Below are positions 9,182 through 17,489 of a stretch of DNA of 64,000 nucleotides, piece after piece. The stretch spans positions 3,305,001 to 3,369,000 of the forward strand of contig NZ_CP090349.1 of the NCBI RefSeq assembly GCF_021398735.1. The letters are read 5' to 3'. Below the pieces are notes generated by a model that was not told the DNA's origin, ran no database searches, and saw only the letters and a program-made list of their open reading frames with translations. Position 1 is the stretch's first letter, and each line of letters starts with the position of its first letter. Both the position numbers and the translations under genes were made by a program. This stretch comes from Methylobacterium oryzae. GTDB taxonomy: Bacteria; Pseudomonadota; Alphaproteobacteria; Rhizobiales; Beijerinckiaceae.

Positions 9182-9241
9182 GGGGCGGGTCTCATGGGGC
9201 GGGCTTCACGGGCGGGCTTCATGGAGTGGGTCTCACGGCGC
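9173..9241. repeat. 14-bp tandem repeat over the holB start
   Basis: Five imperfect head-to-tail units of GGGYYTCAYGGGGC (on the + strand). Each carries CAC or CAT, that is a potential GTG/ATG on the minus strand. The unit nearest holB supplies its GTG start. A 14-codon minus-strand frame starting at ATG 9222 ends at 9178 with a TGA overlapping the holB GTG, so it could act as a coupling leader. Confidence 0.75.
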
Positions 9242-9347
9242 GGGCCGGCGGCCTCCGATCTGGGCGGCGCGCCCGCGCGACTGCTTACACGGCCGCCGGC
9301 CAGGATGGGACCGGTCGGGACGGGACCGGCCCCGCCCGTACGGCCGC

Positions 9348-10070
9348 TCACGCGGCGTCGCCGCTCCGGCCCGCCCCCGCCGGCCGGTCGGGCAGGAGCG
9401 CCGGCAGCCGGGACGCGACGGCGGCGCGGATCGCCGCCTCGACCGTGTCGGGATCGCGGGACGCGTCGATCACCGCGCAGCGCCCCGGTTCCGCCCGGGC
9501 GATCGCCAGGAAGGCCTCCCGCAGCCGGACGTGGAAGTCGAGGGCCTCGGCCTCGAACCGGTCGGCCCCCTGCCCCGTCCGGGCGCCGCGCCCGGCCGCG
9601 CGGGCGAGGCCGGACTCGGGGGCGAGGTCGAGGATCAGGGTGAGATCGGGCCGGGTCGGGCCGACGACGACCCGCTCCAGGGCGTCCACGAGCGCGGGAT
9701 CGAGCCCCCCGGCGGCGCCCTGGTAGGCCCGGGTCGAGTCGATGAACCGGTCGCACAGCACGGTCTCGCCCCGGCGGAGCGCCGGGCGGATCAGCCGGTC
9801 GAGATGGTCGATCCGGGCGGCGCTGAACAGCAGGGCCTCCGCGAAGGGGCCGTAGGGCTTGGCGACGCCGTCGAGCAGCGCCGTGCGGATCTCCTCCGCC
9901 CGCGGCGAGCCGCCGGGCTCGCGCGTCACGCAGACGGGCCGCCCCGAGCGCGCGCGCAGGGTCGCGGCGAGGCGGGCGATCTGGGTCGACTTGCCGGCCC
10001 CCTCCCCGCCCTCGACGGTGATGAAGGTGCCGCCCGCCCCGGCGGGATCCCCGGACAGCGGCCCGGTCAC
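9348..10070 (-). CDS. tmk: Thymidylate kinase (dTMP kinase)
   Basis: A 240-residue P-loop kinase that phosphorylates dTMP to dTDP. Residues 15-29 read TFITVEGGEGAGKST (P-loop), then TREPGGSPRAEEIR, the DRFIDSTRAYQG substrate motif, and a lid with several Arg residues (AAGRGARTGQGADRFE). The start is GTG 10070, 10 bp after the carboxypeptidase stop. The in-frame ATG further upstream would overlap that gene and adds no conserved residues. Confidence 0.93.
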   Translation of the reverse strand: MTGPLSGDPAGAGGTFITVEGGEGAGKSTQIARLAATLRARSGRPVCVTREPGGSPRAEEIRTALLDGVAKPYGPFAEALLFSAARIDHLDRLIRPALRRGETVLCDRFIDSTRAYQGAAGGLDPALVDALERVVVGPTRPDLTLILDLAPESGLARAAGRGARTGQGADRFEAEALDFHVRLREAFLAIARAEPGRCAVIDASRDPDTVEAAIRAAVASRLPALLPDRPAGAGRSGDAA

Positions 10071-10080
10071 GCGCGCGCCG

Positions 10081-11313
10081 TCACGACGGGTTGGCCGCCC
10101 CGGCAGCACCCTTGTCCCCGCCCTTGTCGGTTCCCTTGCCGGCCCGGTCGAAGGCCTTGCGGACGAGGCCGGTGCCGAATTCCAGCGCCGCGTCCATCGC
10201 CCGCTGCGACAGGGTGCCGGGCTCCACCGCGGCGCCGGCGAAGAGCGGCTGGTCGAGGGCGACGGTGTCGCCGCGCTGGACGCGCAGGATCCCGACCCGC
10301 TGGCCCTCCTCCACCGGGGCGATGAGCGGCCCGGTATAGATCGCCCTGGCGCTGACCCGGTCGCTGGAGCCCCGCGGCAGCAGCACCCGCACGGGCTTCT
10401 TCGCCACCAGCGGCACCGAGCCCGACTGGCCGCCGAACACCGAGGCCTCGGCCACGGTCTCGCCCGGCGCGAAGACCTGCCGGGGCTCGAAGGCGCGGAA
10501 GCCCCACTCCATCAGCTTGCGCGACTCGGAGGCGCGGTCCCGGGCGGTCTTGAGCCCCGAGACCACCAGCACGAGCCGCTGGCCGTTCTGCACCGCCGAG
10601 CCGGTGAGCGCGTAGCCGGATTCCTCCAGGTAGCCGGTCTTGAGCCCGTCCGCGCCGATGTCGAGGGCGAGCAGCGGGTTGCGGTTCTGCTGGCGGATCT
10701 TGTTCCAGGTGAACTCCTTCTCGGCGAAGATCTTGTAGTAGTCCGGGTAGGTGTCGATGATGTGCAGCGCGAGCTTCGCCATGTCCCGGGCCGTGACCTT
10801 CTGGTCGGGCGCCGAGTAGCCGGTGGCGTTGCGGAAGGTCGAGTTCGTCAGCCCGATCTCCTTGGCGCGCTGGTTCATCAGCCCGGCGAAGGCCTCCTCG
10901 GAGCCGGCCATGTTCTCCGCGATGGTGATGGCCGCGTCGTTGCCCGACTGCACGATCAGGCCGCGCAGCAGGTCCGACATCTTGATGCGGCTGTTCACCT
11001 GCGCGAACATCGACGAGCCGCCGCCCCCGGCCCCGCCGCGCTTCCACGCGTCCTCGGTGACGGTGAACTCCGTGTCCATCGACAGGCGGCCGGATTTCAG
11101 CGCCTCGAACACGATGTCGGTGGTCATGAGCTTGGCCATGCTGGCCGGCGAGAACCGCTCGTCGGCGGCCTTCTCGAACAGGACCGAGCCGGAATCGGCG
11201 TCGATCAGGATCGCGTGCGGGGCCGCGGTCTGGAAAGTCTGCGCGGCGGCGGCGGCGAGGCCGGCGCCCAGCGCGCAGGCGGCCGCGAGAAGGGTGAGAA
11301 GGGGTCTGCGCAT
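10081..11313 (-). CDS. D-alanyl-D-alanine carboxypeptidase (PBP5/6 family)
   Basis: A 410-residue penicillin-binding protein with an N-terminal signal peptide ending near AAAAAQ. The active-site triad is intact: SMAK at 58-61, SGN at 123-125, and KTG in GLKTGYLEESG near residue 225. The C-terminal PBP5 beta domain and an amphipathic tail (residues after ~360) follow. It trims the terminal D-Ala of peptidoglycan pentapeptides in the periplasm. The start codon is ATG 11313; a GTG immediately upstream is also possible. It precedes tmk by 10 bp. Confidence 0.94.
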   Translation of the reverse strand: MRRPLLTLLAAACALGAGLAAAAAQTFQTAAPHAILIDADSGSVLFEKAADERFSPASMAKLMTTDIVFEALKSGRLSMDTEFTVTEDAWKRGGAGGGGSSMFAQVNSRIKMSDLLRGLIVQSGNDAAITIAENMAGSEEAFAGLMNQRAKEIGLTNSTFRNATGYSAPDQKVTARDMAKLALHIIDTYPDYYKIFAEKEFTWNKIRQQNRNPLLALDIGADGLKTGYLEESGYALTGSAVQNGQRLVLVVSGLKTARDRASESRKLMEWGFRAFEPRQVFAPGETVAEASVFGGQSGSVPLVAKKPVRVLLPRGSSDRVSARAIYTGPLIAPVEEGQRVGILRVQRGDTVALDQPLFAGAAVEPGTLSQRAMDAALEFGTGLVRKAFDRAGKGTDKGGDKGAAGAANPS

Positions 11314-11496
11314 CACCGTTCCGTCCCGCGCCTGCCGTCGGGCCGGAAGCGTCCCGCCCGTATCCCAATAACAAGCGTGACCATATTACGGTTTCGGCGC
11401 CGGATCGAATGCGAAATGCCGCATCGGCCGCCACATCGACCGCCACATGGGCCGCCGGACCCGTCGGGCGGCCGCGGGTCGGCCCGGGCGCCGCCG

Positions 11497-12873
11497 TCAG
11501 TAGATCCCGGCGAGGCGGGCGTGTCCCGCCTTGCCGGCGGTCTTGGTGGCCGGCCCCTTGGCGGCGGGGGCCTTGGGGGCGGTCTTGGCAGAGGTGGTCG
11601 CGGAGCCGTTCGCGGCCGGCGCACCGGCCTTCGTGGCCGACGCCCTGGCCGGCACCGCGGCGAGGCGCGCCATGGCGAGCTTGGCCGAGGCCGGCATCGC
11701 GGCGGGTATCGCGGCCGGGGACGCGCCGTGCGGCGCGGAGGACGGGCCCGACGACGCCTTGGCGAGCTTCACGGTCCCGGGCGCCGGGACCGCCCGGCGA
11801 TGGACCTCGGCGAGGGCCGGGCCGGCCTTCGGGCCGGCCTTCCCGGCGGCATGACCGTGCGCTGGCGGCGCGGCCGGGGCGAGGCCGGGGGTGTGGGCCG
11901 GGTTGAGACCCGCGACCTTCAGGGGCCCGGCCCCGAGGCCGCCCCTGGCGGCGACGGCCGGCACGGGGGCGGGCCGGAACTCGCGCACCCGCGGGGCGGT
12001 GGGCTGCACGGCCGCCGGGACCGTCACGGCGGCCGAGGCCAGCACGATCGGCGCGCGCACCGGCGCCGCCCGCTCGGGCCGGGCGGCCGGGGCCTCGGCG
12101 GGCGCCTTCCCGGCCGCCGTCCCGGCCTCCGTCCCGCTCTCCTCCGCCTCCTGGGCGGGCCTGAAGGCCAGAGCCGGGGCTGAGCGCGTGTAGCGCTCGG
12201 TGTCCTCCGTCGGGCCGAGATCGGCCATCATCACGGTCGAGCGGCCGGCCGGCCGCCCGTCGGTGCGCAGGCTCGCGAGGAGCTTGCGGTCGTCGCTGCC
12301 GGCCACCGAGGCCTTGCCGACATACTCGACGCGCACCCGCGCGGTGCCCCTGCGGTGGAAGCCCAGCGCTTCGGCCGCATCCTCCGACACGTCCATGACC
12401 CGGCCGGCATGGTAGGGGCCGCGGTCGTTGACGCGCACCAGCATCGAGTAGCCGTTCTCGAGGTTCGTCACCCGGGCGTAGCTCGGCAGCGGCAGGGTCG
12501 GGTGGGCGGCGGCGATCGAGTGGCGGTCGAAGACCTCGCCGTTGGCGGTCATGCGGCCGTGGAAGGCCGAGCCATACCAGGAGGCGAGCCCCTCGCGGAC
12601 GTAGCCGCTCGGGTTCTCCTTCGGCACGTAGGTCTGCCCGGCCACCACGTAGGGCTTGCCGGTGTAGCGGCGCCCGCCGCCCTTCGGGATCACGTCGCCC
12701 TCGTTGTAGAGGCGCGGGCTCGCCTTGACCCCGTATTTCGGGTCGATCCCGTTCCCGGCGGCGAGCTTCTGCTGGGGCGAGGTCGCGCAGTTGGCCGTGG
12801 CCAGGGCCACGCCCGAGACGGCGATGAGCCGCAGGGCGAGGCGCGCCGGCCGGGGAAGCGTCGTGCGCACCAT
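11497..12873 (-). CDS. rlpA: RlpA-family septal-ring lytic transglycosylase-like protein
   Basis: A 458-residue exported protein. A hydrophobic leader ends at a Cys (ATANCATS, an imperfect lipobox). The double-psi beta-barrel follows: REGLASWYGSAFHGRMTANGEVFD through TNLENGYSMLVRVNDRGPYHAGRVMDVS, with the catalytic-type Asp in VNDRGP. The remaining ~250 residues are Ala/Pro/Lys-rich and low complexity, with no recognisable SPOR domain. RlpA cleaves denuded glycan strands at the septum. ATG 12873 is preferred over TTG 12888 and GTG 12885 just upstream. It is the first gene of the leftward rlpA-dacA-tmk-holB series. Confidence 0.88.
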   Translation of the reverse strand: MVRTTLPRPARLALRLIAVSGVALATANCATSPQQKLAAGNGIDPKYGVKASPRLYNEGDVIPKGGGRRYTGKPYVVAGQTYVPKENPSGYVREGLASWYGSAFHGRMTANGEVFDRHSIAAAHPTLPLPSYARVTNLENGYSMLVRVNDRGPYHAGRVMDVSEDAAEALGFHRRGTARVRVEYVGKASVAGSDDRKLLASLRTDGRPAGRSTVMMADLGPTEDTERYTRSAPALAFRPAQEAEESGTEAGTAAGKAPAEAPAARPERAAPVRAPIVLASAAVTVPAAVQPTAPRVREFRPAPVPAVAARGGLGAGPLKVAGLNPAHTPGLAPAAPPAHGHAAGKAGPKAGPALAEVHRRAVPAPGTVKLAKASSGPSSAPHGASPAAIPAAMPASAKLAMARLAAVPARASATKAGAPAANGSATTSAKTAPKAPAAKGPATKTAGKAGHARLAGIY

Positions 12874-13343
12874 CGTGGGGTTCACCAAACTCTACGCGTG
12901 AGCGGGGCCCGACCGGACCGGAGCCGGCCGCGTGCACGGGGCCGCGATCGGTCCACCCAGATTTGTAGCGGTCGCGTAAAGGAAGCCTGAACGATGGGCT
13001 GCGGCCCGGTTCAGGAAGCAGGCCGCGCGGCCGGTCGGTTCTCGAGCATTGCGCGCGGATCGACGGGCAACATCTTGTTCGGGAACGGATTTTTCAAATT
13101 CTTACTGGCGCGCCCGTCCGACCGCCCCCGGGCGCGGCGCTCCACTTTTCCGTGTGGGAGCGGGGCCAGGATCGCGATGGCTCGGGACCGAGCCGGTGCG
13201 GAGGCCGCGGGCCGCGCTTGATCCGCGCCGGCCCTCCGCGGCGCCGCGGTCCCGGAGGGCCGGAAGGCGCCGCGCGCAGCAGCGGCACGCTCCGGAGCGG
13301 CCGCGCCGCCCCGGGTGTAATAGGCCGAAGGCCGAGTTCGCCC
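12874..13343. other. 470-bp intergenic region
   Basis: It holds the upstream region of rlpA and the downstream end of the ribbon-helix-helix gene. A locally AT-richer patch (about 13060-13110) may contain promoter elements, but no convincing box, gene or RNA is seen. Confidence 0.5.
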
Positions 13344-13667
13344 TCAGCGGGACTGCGTGTCGGTGAGCTGCCCGATCGACTGGGCGCCCCGCTGCTTGAA
13401 CAGCAGGTCGAGGCCTTCCAGCATCAGCGCGTGCATCTTGGTCCGCTCGGCGTAGGCGAGGTCGCGCAGCTGGTCGTAGACCGGCGGCTCCAGGTAGACC
13501 GACATCTGGCGGGCGCGCTGCTTGAGCGTGGCCGCCTGCTTCGGCGCCTGGGGCGCGAGGGTGAGCGACACGATCTCGGCGCCCTGCGGCCGGGCCGCCT
13601 GGGGCCGGGCCGGCGGGCTCGCCGAGGCCACGATCGCCGCGAGGCTGAGCTTAGGCGGCTTGGACAT
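13344..13667 (-). CDS. Small ribbon-helix-helix-like protein, partner of ParA
   Basis: A 107-residue protein. The N-terminal ~45 residues are Ala/Pro-rich and basic. The C-terminal part (RARQMSVYLEPPVYDQLRDLAYAERTKMHALMLEGLDLLFKQRG, in two pieces) has the beta strand-helix-helix pattern of Arc/ParG-like DNA binders. Its start lies inside the 3' end of the parA gene (17-bp overlap), so the two are translationally coupled. A centromere-binding or ParA-modulating role is inferred from context. Confidence 0.8.
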   Translation of the reverse strand: MSKPPKLSLAAIVASASPPARPQAARPQGAEIVSLTLAPQAPKQAATLKQRARQMSVYLEPPVYDQLRDLAYAERTKMHALMLEGLDLLFKQRGAQSIGQLTDTQSR

Positions 13668-14298
13668 GCTGGCCCGTCCTCAGGGACTGCGTGCGGCGCT
13701 CGATCCACGACCAGAGGCGGCGGACCTCGCCGGCGGCCTGGCCCTTGGGGTTGAACTCGGTGACGCCCTGGCCGAGGCCGATCGCGTCCTGGTGGTCGGT
13801 GCGGGCGACGATGTTCACGTCGGGCAGGATGCCGAGCACCGCGAGCCCGTCCGCGGCGTCGCGGACCCGGTAGGAGCGCGGCGGGGTCTGGTTCAGCACG
13901 AAGGCGAACTTCTTCTCCAGCCGGTAGACGGCGGCCAGGGTCGGCTTGAACGCCCGCAGGTCCGCGGGGGTCGGCCGGCACGGGATGATGCACAGATCCG
14001 CGGCGCGGATCGCCGAGAGGGTGCCGGTGGAATCGACGCCGGGCGTGTCGATGAACACGTAGTCGTAGGCGGAGTCGCGCAGGCGCTCCATCACGGCGTC
14101 GATCTGGGTGGCGTCGATCTGCGCCACCTCGGGACCGTCGGCCGTGCGGTGGTCCAGCCAGTCGGAGATCGTGGCCTGCCGGTCCATCTCCAGGATGCAG
14201 ACCGTGTGGCCCGCCTCCCGGGCGGCCACCGCCAGGGAGATGCACAGCGTGCTCTTGCCGCTGCCGCCCTTCTGCGTGACGAAGGTGATCGCTTTCAT
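13651..14298 (-). CDS. ParA/MinD-family ATPase
   Basis: A 215-residue deviant Walker ATPase: KGGSGKST at 10-17 with the signature Lys, then EMDRQATISDW, DYVFIDTPG (switch II) and PCRPTPADL. It is shorter than chromosomal Soj/ParA and resembles the orphan ParA proteins that position chromosomes, plasmids or protein clusters. ATG 14298 (MKAITFVTQ) fits homologues; the upstream open frame is not conserved-looking. A perfect TTAA-N7-TTAA CtrA-type site lies about 150 bp upstream, which would link it to the cell cycle (inference). Chromosomal neighbours argue against a plasmid partition locus. Confidence 0.88.
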   Translation of the reverse strand: MKAITFVTQKGGSGKSTLCISLAVAAREAGHTVCILEMDRQATISDWLDHRTADGPEVAQIDATQIDAVMERLRDSAYDYVFIDTPGVDSTGTLSAIRAADLCIIPCRPTPADLRAFKPTLAAVYRLEKKFAFVLNQTPPRSYRVRDAADGLAVLGILPDVNIVARTDHQDAIGLGQGVTEFNPKGQAAGEVRRLWSWIERRTQSLRTGQHVQAA

Positions 14299-14670
14299 CC
14301 CGGGCGTCCTCCAGAAGGCCCCATGCATCCGTCCGGGCGCCCGCAACTGCCGGTCGCCGCGCCGTCTGTGCCAACCTCAGGTATGGGATTCGCGGCGTGC
14401 CGCGATCCTGTGACCCAAGGATGTCGGGGCACAGGTTGGGGCCGACATGGTTAACGAGCCGTTAAGACAACGGTCCCTCGCGGATATCCCCGCCCAGTGC
14501 GGCAGCAGGACAGCAGTCTAAACTTCAAGTTAAGATTCTTGGCATATAGAGGGTTAACAGCCTTTCCAGCGACGCCCGGATACCGTAGCGTGAGCGCGGG
14601 TGAGACGAGGAGCTTGGTGGGGGTGAAAACCTCAAGTTTAAAGACAAGGATCGCCCTATCGAGGAATGGC
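14299..14670. other. Divergent intergenic region between parA and the PAS gene
   Basis: A 372-bp divergent promoter region. Apart from the CtrA-type site (14451-14465) it contains a second TTAA near 14530 and a GGTTAA near 14551. It also has related short motifs, AACTTCAAGTT (14521 area) and CTCAAGTTTAAAG (14630 area). It is clearly less GC-rich than its surroundings, as expected for a regulated promoter. Confidence 0.6.
14451..14465. promoter_or_regulatory. Candidate CtrA-binding site
   Basis: TTAA-CGAGCCG-TTAA is a perfect match to the CtrA full-site pattern TTAA-N7-TTAA. The left half is preceded by ATGG, giving ATGGTTAA, the reverse complement of the TTAACCAT variant known from alphaproteobacteria. 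Its position between divergent parA and PAS genes makes regulation of either plausible. Confidence 0.55.
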
Positions 14671-15231
14671 ATGTCCGAAGCCCCGATCCCGCAATCCATT
14701 CTGGAGGCCTCCGGCGTCGTGGGCACCTGGGCCCACGATTACTGGGCGGGGCAGCTGGCGCTCTCGGCCCCGCTCGCGGATCTGCTCGGCCTGGACCCCG
14801 AGGCGGCCGCCGCCGGCGTGTCCCTGGAGGCCTTCCTCGACCGCACCCATCCCGAGGACCGCGTCCGGATCGAGAGCTATCTCCACGCGGTGGCCGAGAC
14901 CGGCGGTCCCGTCGAGGCGGAGTTCCGCACGAAGGACACCCGCACCGGGATCCGCACGCTGCTGATGCGCGGCCGGATCGAGCGCGACCCCGCCGGCGGG
15001 GCGACCCGCGGGCGCGGCATCGCCATCGACCGCACCGAGGAGCAGGCCGCCAACCTCGTGCAGAGCGAGCGGGTGGTGAACCGGATGGCCGAGCACGTCA
15101 TCGCCCTGCGCGACCTCGCCCGCGCCCTGCACCGGCCGTCGCTGACCGACCGGATCGAGCACCTGATGATCGAGATCGGCTTCGAGCTCGCCCGCTTCCT
15201 GCCCGAACCCGAGGACGAGCCGCGCCACTGA
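14671..15231 (+). CDS. PAS-domain protein
   Basis: A 186-residue protein with one PAS_3-type sensor fold (VGTWAHDYWAGQLALSAPLADLLGL ... HPEDRVRIESYLHAVAETGGPVEAEFR ... GRGIAIDRTEEQ, in separate pieces). A helical tail of ~60 residues follows, with no kinase, cyclase or HTH domain. It could be a stand-alone sensor or adaptor. ATG 14671 has a GAGGA ribosome site 5 bp upstream; the longer open frame runs through promoter sequence. It is divergent from parA. Confidence 0.8.
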   Translation: MSEAPIPQSILEASGVVGTWAHDYWAGQLALSAPLADLLGLDPEAAAAGVSLEAFLDRTHPEDRVRIESYLHAVAETGGPVEAEFRTKDTRTGIRTLLMRGRIERDPAGGATRGRGIAIDRTEEQAANLVQSERVVNRMAEHVIALRDLARALHRPSLTDRIEHLMIEIGFELARFLPEPEDEPRH

Positions 15232-15337
15232 GCGCGCCACTGAGAGCGCGACGGGACGCGGAAGCCCCGCCGGACCGATTGATCGCGCCCGTTCCGGCAA
15301 GCTACTGTCCCGGCAACACTTTGCCGGGAGGACGGGG

Positions 15338-16975
15338 ATGGCCCGCGACACGATCTACGACCGCGACCTCGACCGCGTCCCGGCCAACCACCAGCCGCTG
15401 ACGCCCCTGCTCTACCTGGACCGGGCCGCGCGGGTGTTTCCCGACCACGTCGCGGTGGTCCACGGCCCCCTGCGGCGGCCCTACCGGGAGGTCTACGCCC
15501 GGGCCCGCCGCCTCGCCTCGGCGCTGGCGGCGCGCGGGATCGGCCGCGGCGACACCGTGGCGGCGCTGCTCGCCAACACCCCCGAGATGATCGAGTGCCA
15601 CTACGGCGTGCCGATGACCGGGGCGGTGCTCAACACCCTCAACACCCGCCTCGACGCCGACGCGATCCGCTTCTGCCTGCAGCACGGCGAGGCCAAGGTG
15701 CTGATCACCGACCGCGAGTTCTCCCGGACGGCCGCCGGGGCCCTGGAGGGGCTGGAGCCCAAGCCCTTCGTGATCGACGTCGACGATCCCGAGTACGACG
15801 GCCCGGGCGCCCGCCTGGGCGCGACCGACTACGAGGCCTTCCTGGCCGGCGGCGACCCGGAGCACGACTGGCGGCTGCCGGACGACGAGTGGGACGCGAT
15901 CACCCTGAACTACACGTCGGGCACCACCGGCGACCCGAAGGGCGTGGTCTACCACCATCGCGGGGCGGCGCTGCTGGCCCTCGGCAACGTCATCACGGGC
16001 GGGCTCGGCCAGCACCCGGTCTATCTCTGGACCCTGCCGATGTTCCACTGCAACGGCTGGTGCTTCCCCTGGACCCTGTCGATCGTGGCCGGGACCCATG
16101 TCTGCCTGCGGCAGGTGCGGGCCGAGACGATGTACCGGCTGATGGCCGAGCACGGGGTCACGCATCTCTGCGGCGCGCCGATCGTCATGCAGATGCTGAT
16201 CAACGCCCCCGATGCCGAGCGCCGCGACCTGCCTCGGCGCGTCGCCTTCTTCACCGCCGCGGCCCCGCCGCCGGAGGCGGTGCTAGCCGGCATGTCGGAG
16301 GCCGGGTTCGACGTGACCCACCTGTACGGCCTGACCGAGAGCTACGGCCCGGCGGTGGTCAACGCCTGGCACGCCGACTGGGACGCGCTGGCGGCCGACC
16401 AGCGGGCGGCCCGGAAGGCCCGCCAGGGCGTGCGCTACCCGGTGCTCGAGGCCCTCGACGTGCGCGACCCGGAGACGCTGGAGCCGGTGCCCGCCGACGG
16501 GGCGACGATCGGCGAGGTGATGATGCGCGGCAACGTGGTGATGCGCGGCTACCTCAAGAACCCGGCGGCCACGCAGGCCGCCTTCAAGGGCGGCTGGTTC
16601 CGCACCGGCGACCTCGGGGTGAAGCACCCGGACGGCTACGTGCAGCTCAAGGACCGCTCGAAGGACATCATCATCTCGGGCGGCGAGAACATCTCGTCGA
16701 TCGAGGTCGAGGACGCCCTGTTCAAGCACCCGGCGGTCGCCGCGGCCGCGGTGGTGGCCAAGCCCGACGCGAAGTGGGGCGAGACGCCCTGCGCCTTCGT
16801 CGAGCTCAAAGCCGGCGCGACCCCCACGGCCGACGAGCTGATCCAGTGGTGCCGGGGGCGGCTGGCCTCCTACAAGCTCCCCCGCCACGTGGTCTTCGGC
16901 GAGCTGCCGAAGACCTCCACCGGCAAGGTGCAGAAGTTCATCCTGCGCGAGCGGGCCCGGCAGGACGGGGCCTGA
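15338..16975 (+). CDS. Acyl-CoA synthetase (fatty-acid--CoA ligase type)
   Basis: A 545-residue ANL-superfamily ligase. The phosphate loop TSGTTGDPKG is at 193-202, followed by HLYGLTESYGP, WFRTGDLGVKHPDGY and the C-terminal domain with the adenylation Lys in KTSTGKVQKF. The YLWTLPMFHCNGW stretch places it with medium/short-chain acyl-CoA ligases related to the AMP-dependent synthetases near DMSP/MMPA-CoA ligases; the chain length is uncertain. It starts at ATG 15338 with GGGAGGA 8 bp upstream. It appears monocistronic. Confidence 0.9.
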   Translation: MARDTIYDRDLDRVPANHQPLTPLLYLDRAARVFPDHVAVVHGPLRRPYREVYARARRLASALAARGIGRGDTVAALLANTPEMIECHYGVPMTGAVLNTLNTRLDADAIRFCLQHGEAKVLITDREFSRTAAGALEGLEPKPFVIDVDDPEYDGPGARLGATDYEAFLAGGDPEHDWRLPDDEWDAITLNYTSGTTGDPKGVVYHHRGAALLALGNVITGGLGQHPVYLWTLPMFHCNGWCFPWTLSIVAGTHVCLRQVRAETMYRLMAEHGVTHLCGAPIVMQMLINAPDAERRDLPRRVAFFTAAAPPPEAVLAGMSEAGFDVTHLYGLTESYGPAVVNAWHADWDALAADQRAARKARQGVRYPVLEALDVRDPETLEPVPADGATIGEVMMRGNVVMRGYLKNPAATQAAFKGGWFRTGDLGVKHPDGYVQLKDRSKDIIISGGENISSIEVEDALFKHPAVAAAAVVAKPDAKWGETPCAFVELKAGATPTADELIQWCRGRLASYKLPRHVVFGELPKTSTGKVQKFILRERARQDGA

Positions 16976-17018
16976 TCCGCGCCCGGCCCGGCACCCGTCG
17001 ATCGGAGCGGCGGGCCGG

Positions 17019-17204
17019 TCAGGCCTGCGGCGGATCCCGGCGGTCGACGCGCACCGGCACCGGCACGGGCTTCGGGGCGGACCCGGCGTCGCGGAGGTCG
17101 GCCAGGATCTGGGCGACGAACGCCTGGAGCGACACGAGGCTGAACAGGGTGATCGACGCGACCAGGGCGGCGGAGACCAGGGTCTTGGCGGTTTCGGGAT
17201 CCAC
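17019..17204 (-). CDS. Small single-pass membrane protein, unknown function
   Basis: A 61-residue frame: a short acidic N-terminus, one hydrophobic helix (about residues 8-30, LVSAALVASITLFSLVSLQAF) and a Pro/Arg-rich cytoplasmic-looking tail. Composition and the clean helix support a real gene. It converges on the acyl-CoA synthetase. No family is recognised. Confidence 0.55.
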   Translation of the reverse strand: MDPETAKTLVSAALVASITLFSLVSLQAFVAQILADLRDAGSAPKPVPVPVRVDRRDPPQA

Positions 17205-17489
17205 GGCGGGAGTCCTTGGCTTCGCCCCGCCGCGGGCGATCCGGGCGGGGGGCGCCGCTGTGGCGCCGGTGCCTCCCCAAAGTGGGCGCGCCGCCCGCGC
17301 CGCGCCAGCGCCGCCGCGGTCGCGCCTGGCATGCGCGGAGGGCCGGGCTCGGCCGCGATCCCGGTCGCCGCGACGCTTCGTCCGGCCGGGGATGATCGCG
17401 CGGGACCGTGCAGCTTTCCTGGCTGGTGGAACGTTGCGTTTCCCGCAATAAGCGCCGGCGCGGAGCGGCGCGCATCCGGGAGAGACGGC

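Noticed and set aside
13344..14298. Plasmid partition locus or replication origin
   Set aside because: No replication initiator, parS-like array or plasmid genes; both sides carry chromosomal housekeeping genes.
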